This document shows positions 36,680 through 45,194 of a stretch of 64,000 nucleotides of DNA, piece by piece. The notes beneath the pieces were generated by a model. It was given only the letters and a program-made list of their open reading frames with translations. It was not told the origin of the DNA and ran no database searches. This DNA comes from an uncultured Alistipes sp. Its GTDB lineage: Bacteria; Bacteroidota; Bacteroidia; Bacteroidales; Rikenellaceae. Positions within the stretch are counted from its first letter, which is position 1. The number at the start of each line of letters is the position of its first letter. The position numbers and the translations under genes were made by a program. The stretch covers positions 111,173 through 175,172 of the forward strand of contig CASDZK010000016.1 in assembly GCA_949286165.1 (NCBI GenBank). The letters run 5' to 3'.

Positions 36680-37117
36680 ATGAAAACGATACCGGCAATT
36701 ATTGAAAAACGAAGGATGGCGGGTTCGATGTTTATTGCATCGATGAAATGTTTTCGGGAATGGGCGATACCCCGCAGGCAGCCGAACAGAACATGGTGGA
36801 TTCTATAAAACATTTCGTGGACGGCGCCAAGGCCGACGGTTACAAATATCCGTCGTGGTTAGACGAATCTTTTGAGATAGTATATCGGTTCGACGTGCAA
36901 AATCTTCTGTAATATTAATTACGGAATTATTACTCTTGCGGCTCTCAGCCGTATTACGGGCATTAACCCGAAACAGTTGTGGAGTTATGCGCACGGAAAG
37001 TCCAAACCGTGCAAAATGCAAATGGAGAAGATACAAAAAGGCTTGCATGAACTGGCCGATGAATTAGCGTCCGTTTCATTGTTTTGGTGTTGTTTGACTC
37101 CTATCGCTTTACAATGA
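36680..37117 (+). pseudogene. HicB-family antitoxin, broken by two frameshifts
   Basis: The start MKTIPAIIEK reads in one frame; the next block, KDGGFDVYCIDEMFSGMGD followed by TPQAAEQNMVDSIKHF and EIVYRFDVQNLL, continues in a second frame; and the DNA-binding part, GIITLAALSRITGINPKQLW followed by SYAHGKSKP and LHELADELA, is in a third. Breaks lie near 36712 and 36907. Together they rebuild a full HicB antitoxin with an N-terminal RNase-H-like fold and a C-terminal helix-turn-helix. No HicA toxin gene is present. The gene is decayed or carries assembly errors. Confidence 0.75.
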
Positions 37118-37398
37118 GTGGACCGGCCTTTGGAAACGGGGGCTTTTTTATATTGATACGGTTTATTAGCTCTTGGCCGATAGTGTGTATCGTTTTTATT
37201 TTTGTGGGTAAGGGCGATTTTCAAGGGAGCCGGATTTCCCGGCTTTGTCGCCCGATGGTCGAGATAAAATTTTGTTGTCGCTATAGTTTAAAAAATTCGC
37301 AGGTTTTTTGCAGGTTTTTTTGTGCACAAATGCGCTATTTTGACATAAATTGCGCATTATCCCCGTTTTTTTAAGCTAAAAACAACCTATTTTAGTAA
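37118..37398. other. Non-coding spacer after the HicB pseudogene
   Basis: AT-rich sequence with T-rich direct repeats (GCAGGTTTTTT twice near 37303-37320). No credible gene or known element. Confidence 0.45.
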
Positions 37399-37448
37399 TA
37401 AAAGAGCTTGGAAAATACTTATAAGTATCTGTTTCCCAAGCTCTTTTT
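37399..37448 (-). terminator. Hairpin terminator after tRNA-Pro
   Basis: Stem AAAAGAGCTTGG/CCAAGCTCTTTT around a loop of about 24 bases that is itself partly paired (ATACTTATAAGTAT). It is oriented to end the minus-strand tRNA transcript. Confidence 0.7.
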
Positions 37449-37455
37449 GTTTTTG

Positions 37456-37530
37456 TCGGGGTACCAGGATTCGAACCTGGGACCCCCTGCTCCCAAAGCA
37501 GGTGCGCTAACCGGACTGCGCTACACCCCG
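37456..37530 (-). tRNA. tRNA-Pro (anticodon TGG)
   Basis: The minus strand has acceptor CGGGGTG/TACCCCG, D stem GCGC/GCGC, anticodon stem CCTGC/GCAGG around TTTGGGA, and T arm CCAGG-TTCGAAT-CCTGG. No CCA is encoded. Confidence 0.95.
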
Positions 37531-37555
37531 ATGCACCCCTTGGGGTGTATGATTG

Positions 37556-37645
<90 letters not shown>

Positions 37646-37937
37646 GGGTAATTTTCGTGCAGGCAAAGGTAGGTTATATTTACATTATCTCCAAATTTTT
37701 TTAATGAATTGGCGAATTGGCGATATCGATTAGGAAACGGCGTTACCCTAGAAGGTCGTTTTTTTCCGTTTTTTGGGAAATTCCGAAAAGATTGTTTTAT
37801 CGGAAAAGGATTAGGCGAAAACGGATGGCCGCGCGATTCGAAATTCAAATAGAACGTTTGGAGGCGGGATCGTAGCCGTCGAGCCCGAAAGGAATTGAGA
37901 ATGAGTGTGAAAATATTTATTAAAAATAGAACTTTTA
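37646..37937. other. Non-coding spacer upstream of the ABC transporter genes
   Basis: Contains the presumed tRNA promoter on the minus strand. No gene is seen. Confidence 0.45.
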
Positions 37938-37969
37938 TTTGGTTGTCGATAAAAAACGGTTTATATTTG
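37938..37969 (+). promoter_or_regulatory. Bacteroidetes-type promoter for the ABC/GntR operon
   Basis: TTTG at 37938-37941 and TATATTTG at 37962-37969 with a 20-base spacer, immediately followed by the operator. Confidence 0.75.
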
Positions 37970-37970
37970 T

Positions 37971-37994
37971 AGTGTACTATTGAACTAATACACT
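37971..37994. promoter_or_regulatory. Operator palindrome for the YtrA-type GntR regulator
   Basis: AGTGTACTA and TAATACACT are 9-bp half sites with one mismatch, separated by 6 bases, just downstream of the -7 element and ending directly at the start codon. Size, spacing and GTGTA/TACAC core fit YtrA-subfamily operators. Confidence 0.65.
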
Positions 37995-38837
37995 ATGATT
38001 GAACTGAAGAAAATAGATTTCGGATATCCTCGTTCGGGACGGCTGTTGTTCGGGCAGTTGTCTTTCTGTTTGGAAACGGGCGGCATATGCGGTTTGTTGG
38101 GAAAAAACGGGTCTGGGAAATCGACCCTGTTGTATTTGATGGCCGGTTTGTTGAAGCCGCAAGGCGGGCAAGTCCGGTATAAACGGATGGATGTGGCTTC
38201 CCGGGATGTCCGGGTATTGTCCGATCTGTTTTTTTTAGGGGAAACCTGTTATCTGCCTTCGGTTTCTTTGGAGAAATATGTAAAGATGAACGGGCCGTTT
38301 TATCCCCGGTTCGATTTCGACCGGATGCGGGAGTATTTGGAGCTTTTCGAAATGGAGAAGGTAAAAAACATCGGGGCGCTGTCGATGGGGCAGAAAAGGA
38401 AAGTGAGCCTCTGTTTTGCTTTGGCGGCCGATTGCGCTTTGACGATTATGGACGAACCGACCAACGGCTTGGATATTCCGTCTAAACGTACATTTCGTAA
38501 AATCGTTGCGGGACAGATGACCGAAGATAAACTGATGGTTATTTCCACGCATCAGGTTCATGAGTTGGAACGACTGATGGACCGTGTTCTTATTTTGCAG
38601 GATGGCCGGATGGTGTTGAATGTGACCGTGAAACAGGTGGAACGTTGTCTGCGGTTCGATGAATACGAGAGGCCGGAAAGGAATGCGTTGTTTGAGATGC
38701 CTTCGGCGAAGGGATACAGAGGCGTATTTGAAAATACCGGAAATGAGGAATCCGCGACGGATATGGAATTGTTGTTCCATGCGGCGATTTACCGACCGGA
38801 AGAAATGAATGGAATATTTAATCATACGAAAAAATAA
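37995..38837 (+). CDS. ABC transporter ATP-binding protein
   Basis: The 280-residue protein has Walker A GKNGSGKST, the ABC signature as SMGQKRK, Walker B LTIMDEP, and the switch His in ISTHQVHE. It is of the type paired with small membrane subunits and YtrA-family regulators (drug, peptide or cell-envelope stress exporters). It begins directly after the operator and is followed after 5 bases by the membrane subunit gene. Substrate unknown. Confidence 0.85.
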   Translation: MIELKKIDFGYPRSGRLLFGQLSFCLETGGICGLLGKNGSGKSTLLYLMAGLLKPQGGQVRYKRMDVASRDVRVLSDLFFLGETCYLPSVSLEKYVKMNGPFYPRFDFDRMREYLELFEMEKVKNIGALSMGQKRKVSLCFALAADCALTIMDEPTNGLDIPSKRTFRKIVAGQMTEDKLMVISTHQVHELERLMDRVLILQDGRMVLNVTVKQVERCLRFDEYERPERNALFEMPSAKGYRGVFENTGNEESATDMELLFHAAIYRPEEMNGIFNHTKK

Positions 38838-38842
38838 GGGCT

Positions 38843-39553
38843 ATGTTTGCTTGGAATGGAGTTCGGTTTGTGCGTTTTTTCCGAAAAGAAATTCGGGAAG
38901 AGAGAAAAGATATGTTGTCGGGCATTTGGGGAGCTTTTGTAGCAGGAGCGTTGTTGTCGCTTTTTGTCGCCAGTATGGGCCCGGAAGATTACAGACATGC
39001 GGGGCAGGTGCAGGGGAGGATGTTCGTGATCGTATTTATCTGGATGTTCGTGATTCTGGTCGCTTCTTCGGGTAAAAAGACGGGATATCGGGAACGAAAG
39101 GTAAATTATTTGATGTTTCCCGCCAGTTTGCCGGAGAAGTATCTCTCGTCGTTTGTCTGTTCGCTGTTCCTTGTTCCTCTCTCTGTCGGCGTCGCGTTAT
39201 TGTCGGGCGGATATGCGGGCCTGTGCATAGGCGGGTTGTGTTGGAGTACGCCGGGCGAAATGTTCCGTCCCGAATTCTTTTTGGTTCGGGGATTGCGTGC
39301 CTATTGGCAGGAATTGCTGTTTTTGCATGCTTGGACTTTTTTGGGGTGTTATCTGTGGCCGTGGAAATCGTTCGGACGAGTGGTATGGGGATTGTCTGCG
39401 GTATTGGCGGTATCGGCATTGTATTTTATGTATGAAGCGTCCGTGCCTTGGGAAAGTCTGTTGAATAAGGTACGGATTGGGCTGACGTTTTTGGTTCCTT
39501 TCCTGTGGGCGTGCGCGTTTGTCCGGCTGAAAAGGATGCAAATACTGAACTAA
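38843..39553 (+). CDS. ABC transporter membrane subunit, six-helix type
   Basis: The 236-residue protein is mostly hydrophobic, with about six transmembrane segments (IWGAFVAGALLSLFVAS, MFVIVFIWMFVILVAS, FVCSLFLVPLSVGVALL, then three more) and a basic N-terminus (RFFRKEIREERK). No enzymatic motif is present. Position between an ABC ATPase and a GntR regulator supports a permease role. Confidence 0.7.
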   Translation: MFAWNGVRFVRFFRKEIREERKDMLSGIWGAFVAGALLSLFVASMGPEDYRHAGQVQGRMFVIVFIWMFVILVASSGKKTGYRERKVNYLMFPASLPEKYLSSFVCSLFLVPLSVGVALLSGGYAGLCIGGLCWSTPGEMFRPEFFLVRGLRAYWQELLFLHAWTFLGCYLWPWKSFGRVVWGLSAVLAVSALYFMYEASVPWESLLNKVRIGLTFLVPFLWACAFVRLKRMQILN

Positions 39554-39568
39554 CGTAAACGGAAAGTC

Positions 39569-39952
39569 ATGGAATTCAAGGAGAATACGCCGATTTATAT
39601 GCAAATCGCGAATCGGATTGCCGAGGAGATTCTGGAGGGGAAATACCGGGGCGATGAACGGGTCCCTTCTGTCCGGGAATATGCCGCACGGGTCGAAGTC
39701 AATGCAAACACGACCATGCGCGCGTATGAATTTCTACAGCAAAGAAATGTGATTTACAATAAAAGGGGAATCGGCTATTTTGTTGCGCCGGCTGCCGCCG
39801 ATATCATTATGGCTTCGAGAAAAAAGGAGTTTGTTGCAGTGGAATTGAAGCACGTATTCGAACAGATGCGGTTGTTGCATATGGATATGAAAGAAATAAC
39901 GGCATTGTACGAAGAGTACATGGCCGAAAGCGTCGGAAAACAAGGAAAGTAA
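39569..39952 (+). CDS. YtrA-subfamily GntR transcriptional regulator
   Basis: The 127-residue protein has the GntR winged helix N-terminus (PIYMQIANRIAEEILEGKY, VPSVREYAARVEVNANTTMRAYEFL) and only a short helical tail, as in YtrA-type regulators. These repress ABC transporter operons by binding palindromes over the promoter. Unusually the regulator is last in the operon rather than first. The operator at 37971 is the likely target. Confidence 0.88.
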   Translation: MEFKENTPIYMQIANRIAEEILEGKYRGDERVPSVREYAARVEVNANTTMRAYEFLQQRNVIYNKRGIGYFVAPAAADIIMASRKKEFVAVELKHVFEQMRLLHMDMKEITALYEEYMAESVGKQGK

Positions 39953-40089
39953 CTTTTCCGCGGTTTCCGCGATTCGCGATAAATTCAAAAGTTTTCCTAA
40001 CTTTGTTAAAAATTGCTGATTGCGCTTGCAAAGGATGGTATGGGCCTTGTGTGTTGCAGATTTCGGCAATGCAAACAATCTAAAACAAT

Positions 40090-41016
40090 ATGACTATCGT
40101 ACAATTGGAATATTTGCTGGCCGTAGCCGATTACGGCAGTTTTTCCGTCGCTTCCGAACACTGTTTTGTCACGCAGCCTTCGCTTAGCACTCAGATTAAA
40201 AATCTGGAAGAAGAGTTGGGCGTGATTTTGCTGGATCGCAGTGAAAAGCCGATGGCGCTGACAGAGGCGGGCCGTGTTGTCGTGGAAAAGGCGCGCAATG
40301 CCGTTAGTGAATTTTACAAAGTGGCCGAATCGATCAAGGAAATGAGGAACGAAGTGAAGGGAAGTCTGCGGTTGGCCGTCATTCCTACGATAGCTCCTTA
40401 TTTGTTGCATCGCTTTATTCCCGATTTCATTCGGCGGTATCCGGAAGTAAATCTCGAAATCAAGGAAATGTTTACGAGGGACATCGTTACGGCCCTGAAA
40501 CACGATGCCGTGGATATTGCCGTCCTGGCCGGCGGGTTTACCGATCCCAAGGAAATTCGGGAAGAGGTGCTGTTTGATGACGAATTTTATTTGTACGCTT
40601 CCCAGAAACATCGTTTGTACGGGCAATCGGCCGTTACCGTCGGCGACATAGACGTTTCTCATTTGCTGCTTCTGGCTGACGGACATTGCCTGCGGACGCA
40701 GGTGCTCGATTTGTGCAATTCGAGAAATCAAAAGACGTACAATATGGCTTTTGAAAGCGGATCGCTGGAGACGATCATGCGGATTGTGGATACCTCCGAC
40801 ACCATTACCATTATTCCGGCCATGGCGGCCGCCATGGTAGCCGATTCCCATCGGGACCAATTGCGCCCGTTTGTGGATGGCGAGGCGTTTCGGCATATCT
40901 CGCTGGCTGTCAGCCGCACTTTTTTCAAACGAAAAATTTATGAGGCTTTGAAACAGTCCATTCTCGATAATTTACCGGAAGGGGAAAAACGGTTTATTAA
41001 CAATATTGAAAAGTAG
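40090..41016 (+). CDS. oxyR: LysR-family peroxide regulator OxyR
   Basis: The 308-residue protein has the LysR helix-turn-helix (FSVASEHCFVTQPSLSTQIK) and an OxyR effector domain with both redox cysteines in GHCLRTQVLDLC. Peroxide joins these two in a disulfide and changes DNA contacts, inducing antioxidant genes. It is followed by trxB on the same strand after 76 bases, a sensible functional pair. A -7-like TAACTTTG lies at 39998-40005. Confidence 0.9.
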   Translation: MTIVQLEYLLAVADYGSFSVASEHCFVTQPSLSTQIKNLEEELGVILLDRSEKPMALTEAGRVVVEKARNAVSEFYKVAESIKEMRNEVKGSLRLAVIPTIAPYLLHRFIPDFIRRYPEVNLEIKEMFTRDIVTALKHDAVDIAVLAGGFTDPKEIREEVLFDDEFYLYASQKHRLYGQSAVTVGDIDVSHLLLLADGHCLRTQVLDLCNSRNQKTYNMAFESGSLETIMRIVDTSDTITIIPAMAAAMVADSHRDQLRPFVDGEAFRHISLAVSRTFFKRKIYEALKQSILDNLPEGEKRFINNIEK

Positions 41017-41092
41017 CAATAATTTGATAATTAATTGTTTGTGATTTTATTGAGACGAAATTCCATAGTTATAAACAAATAATGAGCATGTC

Positions 41093-42025
41093 ATGACGAT
41101 AGAAAAAGTAAGGGTTTTGATTATCGGTAGCGGTCCTGCGGGATATACCGCGGCCATCTATCTTTCGCGGGCCAATCTGGCTCCTGTACTGTACCAGGGT
41201 ATCGAGCCCGGCGGTCAATTGACGACCACTACCGATATCGAAAATTTTCCCGGGTATCCTTCCGGCGTGAGCGGTACGCAAATGATGGAAGATTTGCGCA
41301 TGCAGGCAGAGCGGTTGGGGACCGATATCCGGTTGGGAATCGTTTCCAAAGTGGACTTTGCCTCCCGGCCTTTCCGGATTGTCGTGGACGATGTTCATGA
41401 GATCAGTGCGGACAGCGTGATCGTGGCTACCGGCGCTTCCGCCAAATATTTGGGGCTCGAGTCGGAATACCGGTTTCGGGGGATGGGAGTTTCTGCTTGC
41501 GCTACCTGCGACGGATTCTTTTATCGGAAAAAGGATGTCGCAGTGGTAGGCGGAGGCGACACCGCCTGCGAAGAAGCGTCGTATCTGGCGACTTTGTGCC
41601 GAAAAGTGTACATGATCGTTCGCAAAGATCATTTGCGCGCGTCGCAGGCCATGCAGGATCGGGTGCGGAAGACGCCCAATATCGAAATATTGTTCGAATA
41701 TAATACGACGGAAGTATTGGGAAATGACGACGGAGTAACGGGCGTGCTGATTACCAAAACGGACGGTACGACGCGCCGTCTGCCGATCGACGGGTTCTTT
41801 CTGGCCATCGGCCACCGGCCCAATACCGAACTGGTCAAAGATTACATCACATTGGATTCCGAAGGGTATATCGCTACGGTTCCCGGAACGTCGAAAACCA
41901 ACGTGGAAGGGGTGTTCGCAGCTGGCGATGTGAAAGACCCGCATTACCGCCAAGCGATTACGGCTGCCGGGTCGGGTTGCATAGCCGCTATCGACTGCGA
42001 GCGTTACCTGCTCGGTATCGGGTAG
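41093..42025 (+). CDS. trxB: Thioredoxin reductase
   Basis: The 310-residue flavoprotein has the FAD-binding GSGPAGYTAAIY near the start, the redox pair in SACATCDGFFY, the NADPH-binding GGGDTACEEA and a late FAD-binding GVFAAGDV. It reduces thioredoxin with NADPH in the cytosol. Adjacent to oxyR, which commonly controls it. Confidence 0.95.
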   Translation: MTIEKVRVLIIGSGPAGYTAAIYLSRANLAPVLYQGIEPGGQLTTTTDIENFPGYPSGVSGTQMMEDLRMQAERLGTDIRLGIVSKVDFASRPFRIVVDDVHEISADSVIVATGASAKYLGLESEYRFRGMGVSACATCDGFFYRKKDVAVVGGGDTACEEASYLATLCRKVYMIVRKDHLRASQAMQDRVRKTPNIEILFEYNTTEVLGNDDGVTGVLITKTDGTTRRLPIDGFFLAIGHRPNTELVKDYITLDSEGYIATVPGTSKTNVEGVFAAGDVKDPHYRQAITAAGSGCIAAIDCERYLLGIG

Positions 42026-42066
42026 AAATCCCTTTGCTCGGATTCCTTGTTTAAAGAACGCGGACC

Positions 42067-43539
42067 ATGTTCGATTTTGCCCATATTGCTCCGGCGGCGC
42101 AAACCGTGGTCGTTATCGGCGTCGTGATTTACGTGTTGCTGGTGGCTTCTACGCTGTTTACCATTATTTACGACAAGCGCGATCCTGTCAAAACCTTGTC
42201 GTGGGTAATGGTAATTGTATTGGTCCCTGTTGTCGGGTTCGTTATTTATGTGGTTTTCGGGCAAAATTACCGCAAGCGGAAAATTTTCGACAAAAAGGGA
42301 ATATTGGACAGTCTGCAAATCGGCAATATCGTGTCCAAGCAGCTTTATTCGGTAAACAGCATGTTTGCCGATCATAAGCCCGAAATTGCTCAGAACCGGG
42401 ATATCATTACGTTGTTGTTGAACAGCAACAAATCGCCGCTGACCTACGATAACCGGGTAGAGGTGCTGAATAACGGAGACCAGACTTTCGCTGCCTTGTC
42501 GAAAGCATTGGTGGAAGCCCGCAGTTTTATCCATATGGAATATTATATCGTCAGCGATGACGATATCGGCAACTTTATCGCGGACATTCTGATAGAGAAG
42601 GCCAGGGCGGGAGTCGAAGTCCGGGTAATTTACGACGATGTGGGAAGCTGGACCTTGCCGAAAAGTTATGTCCGGCGATTGACGGCCGCCGGCGTGCAGG
42701 TCAAACCGTTTATGCCGGTGGCCTTTCCCATGTTTACCAGCAAGATCAATTACCGCAACCACCGGAAAATCGTCGTGGTGGATGGAAAAATAGCGTTTAC
42801 GGGCGGACTGAATATTGCCGACCGGTATATCCTGGGCGAGCGGAAATTGGGGGCGTGGCGCGATACGCATATTCGGATAGAGGGAGAAGCCGTGCTTTCT
42901 TTGCAGACCGTATTCATTACCGACTGGTATTTCGTGAGCGGCGTCCGGTTGAACAAACCCGAATATTTTCCGAAACAATCGAAACGGGGGAATGTGGCCG
43001 TGCAAATCGCTTCTTCCGGTCCTGACAGCGATTGGGCTACCATCATGCAGGCTTATTTTGCGGCCATTACCCGGGCTCAGGACCATATTTACATCACGAC
43101 TCCTTATTTTCTGCCCAATGCACCTATCCTTACGGCGATCAAGGTCGCTTCGTTGAGCGGGGTGGACGTCCGTTTGCTGATTCCCAGCAAATCGGACGGA
43201 AAAATCGTTTTCTGGGCTACGCGGTCGTATATTTCGGAATTGTTGGAGGCAGGCGTAAAGATATACCTTTATCGAGGCGGTTTCGTCCATGCCAAAGTCC
43301 TGTCCATCGACGGGATGTTCAGCGCGGTCGGCAGCGCCAATATGGACGAGCGCAGTTTCGAAGACAATTTCGAAGTTACCGCATTTCTGTACGACCGGGA
43401 AAAAACGGCGCGGCTGGAACATGATTTCCTGGAGGATTTGCAATTGTCCCGGAGAATCATGCCGGAACGGTGGCAATACCGTCCGAAAAAGGAGTGTGTT
43501 TATGAGGCGGTCGCCCGTCTGTTGTCTCCTTTATTGTAA
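42067..43539 (+). CDS. cls: Cardiolipin synthase
   Basis: The 490-residue protein has two N-terminal transmembrane helices (VVVIGVVIYVLLVASTLF and VMVIVLVPVVGFVIYVVF) and two phospholipase D HKD motifs, HRKIVVVDGKIAFTGG and HAKVLSIDGMFSAVGSANMD. It joins two phosphatidylglycerol molecules to make cardiolipin at the inner membrane. Length and architecture are standard for ClsA. It lies 41 bases after trxB. Confidence 0.93.
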   Translation: MFDFAHIAPAAQTVVVIGVVIYVLLVASTLFTIIYDKRDPVKTLSWVMVIVLVPVVGFVIYVVFGQNYRKRKIFDKKGILDSLQIGNIVSKQLYSVNSMFADHKPEIAQNRDIITLLLNSNKSPLTYDNRVEVLNNGDQTFAALSKALVEARSFIHMEYYIVSDDDIGNFIADILIEKARAGVEVRVIYDDVGSWTLPKSYVRRLTAAGVQVKPFMPVAFPMFTSKINYRNHRKIVVVDGKIAFTGGLNIADRYILGERKLGAWRDTHIRIEGEAVLSLQTVFITDWYFVSGVRLNKPEYFPKQSKRGNVAVQIASSGPDSDWATIMQAYFAAITRAQDHIYITTPYFLPNAPILTAIKVASLSGVDVRLLIPSKSDGKIVFWATRSYISELLEAGVKIYLYRGGFVHAKVLSIDGMFSAVGSANMDERSFEDNFEVTAFLYDREKTARLEHDFLEDLQLSRRIMPERWQYRPKKECVYEAVARLLSPLL

Positions 43540-43569
43540 ATTTTGAAATGGAAACGTGAGAAAGAAGAT

Positions 43570-45069
43570 ATGAGAAAGAAACTTGCTTGGATGGCGGCCG
43601 GTTTGCTCCCTTCCTGTTTATGGGCGGGAGACGGTTCCGAATCTCGCCCGAATATTATTTTGCTGATGGCCGACCAGTTGCGGTTCGATTATATCGGAAC
43701 GGTAAATCCCGATGTGCATACGCCGAATCTGGACGCTTTGGCTTCCGAAGGTTATCGATTCGTAAACGGATATTCTTCGACCCCCAGCAGTACCCCTGCC
43801 AGAGCGTCCCTGTTGACCGGATTTTCCCCGTGGCATCACGGATTGTTGGGATATTACGGACGCATCGGCGAACGATATAAATACGAAATGCCCCGAATGC
43901 TCGACAGCGTCGGATATTATACTGTAGGGGTGGGTAAAATGCACTGGACGCCCCAGCGGAATACGCATGGTTTTCACGAATTGTATTTGGACGAGTCGGG
44001 GAGGGTGGAGAGTCCCGGATTCGTCAGCGATTACCGGCAATGGTTTGCCCGGGAGGCCCCCGGCGTGAATCCGGATACCACGGGATTGGGATGGAACGAC
44101 CATGCGGCCCGTACCTATTTGCTGGACGAACGGTTGCATCCTACCCGTTGGACGGGAGACGTGGCGGTCGAACATATCGAAGCTTACGAGGGGGACCGCC
44201 CGTTGTTCATGAAAATTTCTTTCGCCCGTCCCCATAGCCCTTACGATCCTCCGGCGCGGATGCTCCAGTTATATGCGGACCGGCAAATGCCGGAACCCGC
44301 CGTGGGAGAGTGGTGCGACGAATTTGCTCCGCCGATGGAGCGTTCCGACGCTCCTTACGGCAATTACGGGAAGGAGCATGCGCTGCATTCGCGTAAACAT
44401 TATGCCGCCTCGGTTTCTTTCATCGACGAACAGATCGGACGAATCGTTGCGGCATTGAAGGAAAAGGGGATGTACGAGAATACGCTGATTGTTTTCATTT
44501 CCGATCACGGGGATATGCTGGGGGATCATTACCATTGGCGCAAGACCTATCCTTATGAGGGTTCTGCCCATGTCCCTTTTCTGGTCAAATTGCCCGACGG
44601 GATGAAACGAAAGGTAAAATGCGGCAGCGCTGTGGACCGGGTGGTTGAAATCCGTGATGTTTTGCCTACATTTCTGGATGCGGCCGGCGCGACGGTTCCG
44701 GCCGATATGGACGGTCGTTCCGTTCTGACGTTGTTGCGCGAACGCCGGCCGGCATGGAGGGAATATATTGATATGGAACACACCGGTTGCTACCGGAACG
44801 GCAGCTCTTGGGTAGCCTTGTGTTCGGGCAGGGAAAAATACGTGTGGAATTACAACCGGGGGGAAGAGGAATATTTCGATCTGGTAAAGGATCCCTATGA
44901 ATTGAAGAATCTGGCTTCGGATCCCGCTTGTGCCGATCGGCTGGCTTACTGGCGGGAACGAATGGCCGAACATTTGCAGGAGCGCGGGGAGGCGTATGTA
45001 AAGGACGGAAGGTTGCAGATCAATAAAAAGAGTCTGCTGTTTTCTCCTAATTTCCCCCGAAAGAAATAG
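43570..45069 (+). CDS. Secreted sulfatase, Ser-type
   Basis: The start at 43570 gives a signal peptide (MRKKLAWMAAGLLPSCLWA). The 499-residue protein is an S1-family sulfatase of the alkaline phosphatase superfamily. Metal ligands are seen in NIILLMADQLRFD and FISDHGDMLGDH. The modification motif is STPAR, residues 74-78, with Ser rather than Cys as the residue converted to formylglycine. Ser-type sulfatases are matured by radical-SAM anSME, not by FGE. No anSME gene lies in the window. Substrate unknown; likely a host or algal sulfated glycan. Confidence 0.88.
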   Translation: MRKKLAWMAAGLLPSCLWAGDGSESRPNIILLMADQLRFDYIGTVNPDVHTPNLDALASEGYRFVNGYSSTPSSTPARASLLTGFSPWHHGLLGYYGRIGERYKYEMPRMLDSVGYYTVGVGKMHWTPQRNTHGFHELYLDESGRVESPGFVSDYRQWFAREAPGVNPDTTGLGWNDHAARTYLLDERLHPTRWTGDVAVEHIEAYEGDRPLFMKISFARPHSPYDPPARMLQLYADRQMPEPAVGEWCDEFAPPMERSDAPYGNYGKEHALHSRKHYAASVSFIDEQIGRIVAALKEKGMYENTLIVFISDHGDMLGDHYHWRKTYPYEGSAHVPFLVKLPDGMKRKVKCGSAVDRVVEIRDVLPTFLDAAGATVPADMDGRSVLTLLRERRPAWREYIDMEHTGCYRNGSSWVALCSGREKYVWNYNRGEEEYFDLVKDPYELKNLASDPACADRLAYWRERMAEHLQERGEAYVKDGRLQINKKSLLFSPNFPRKK

Positions 45070-45194
45070 TTTTTTAAGGGAGCGTTTCGATTGATAATTG
45101 CGAATCGGAAAAATATTTTTCTTTTTATGGGTTCTTTTTTCTACCTTTACAAGTTGAAAAAGAGGGTTAAAATTTAATGAACAAAAAGTAACAG

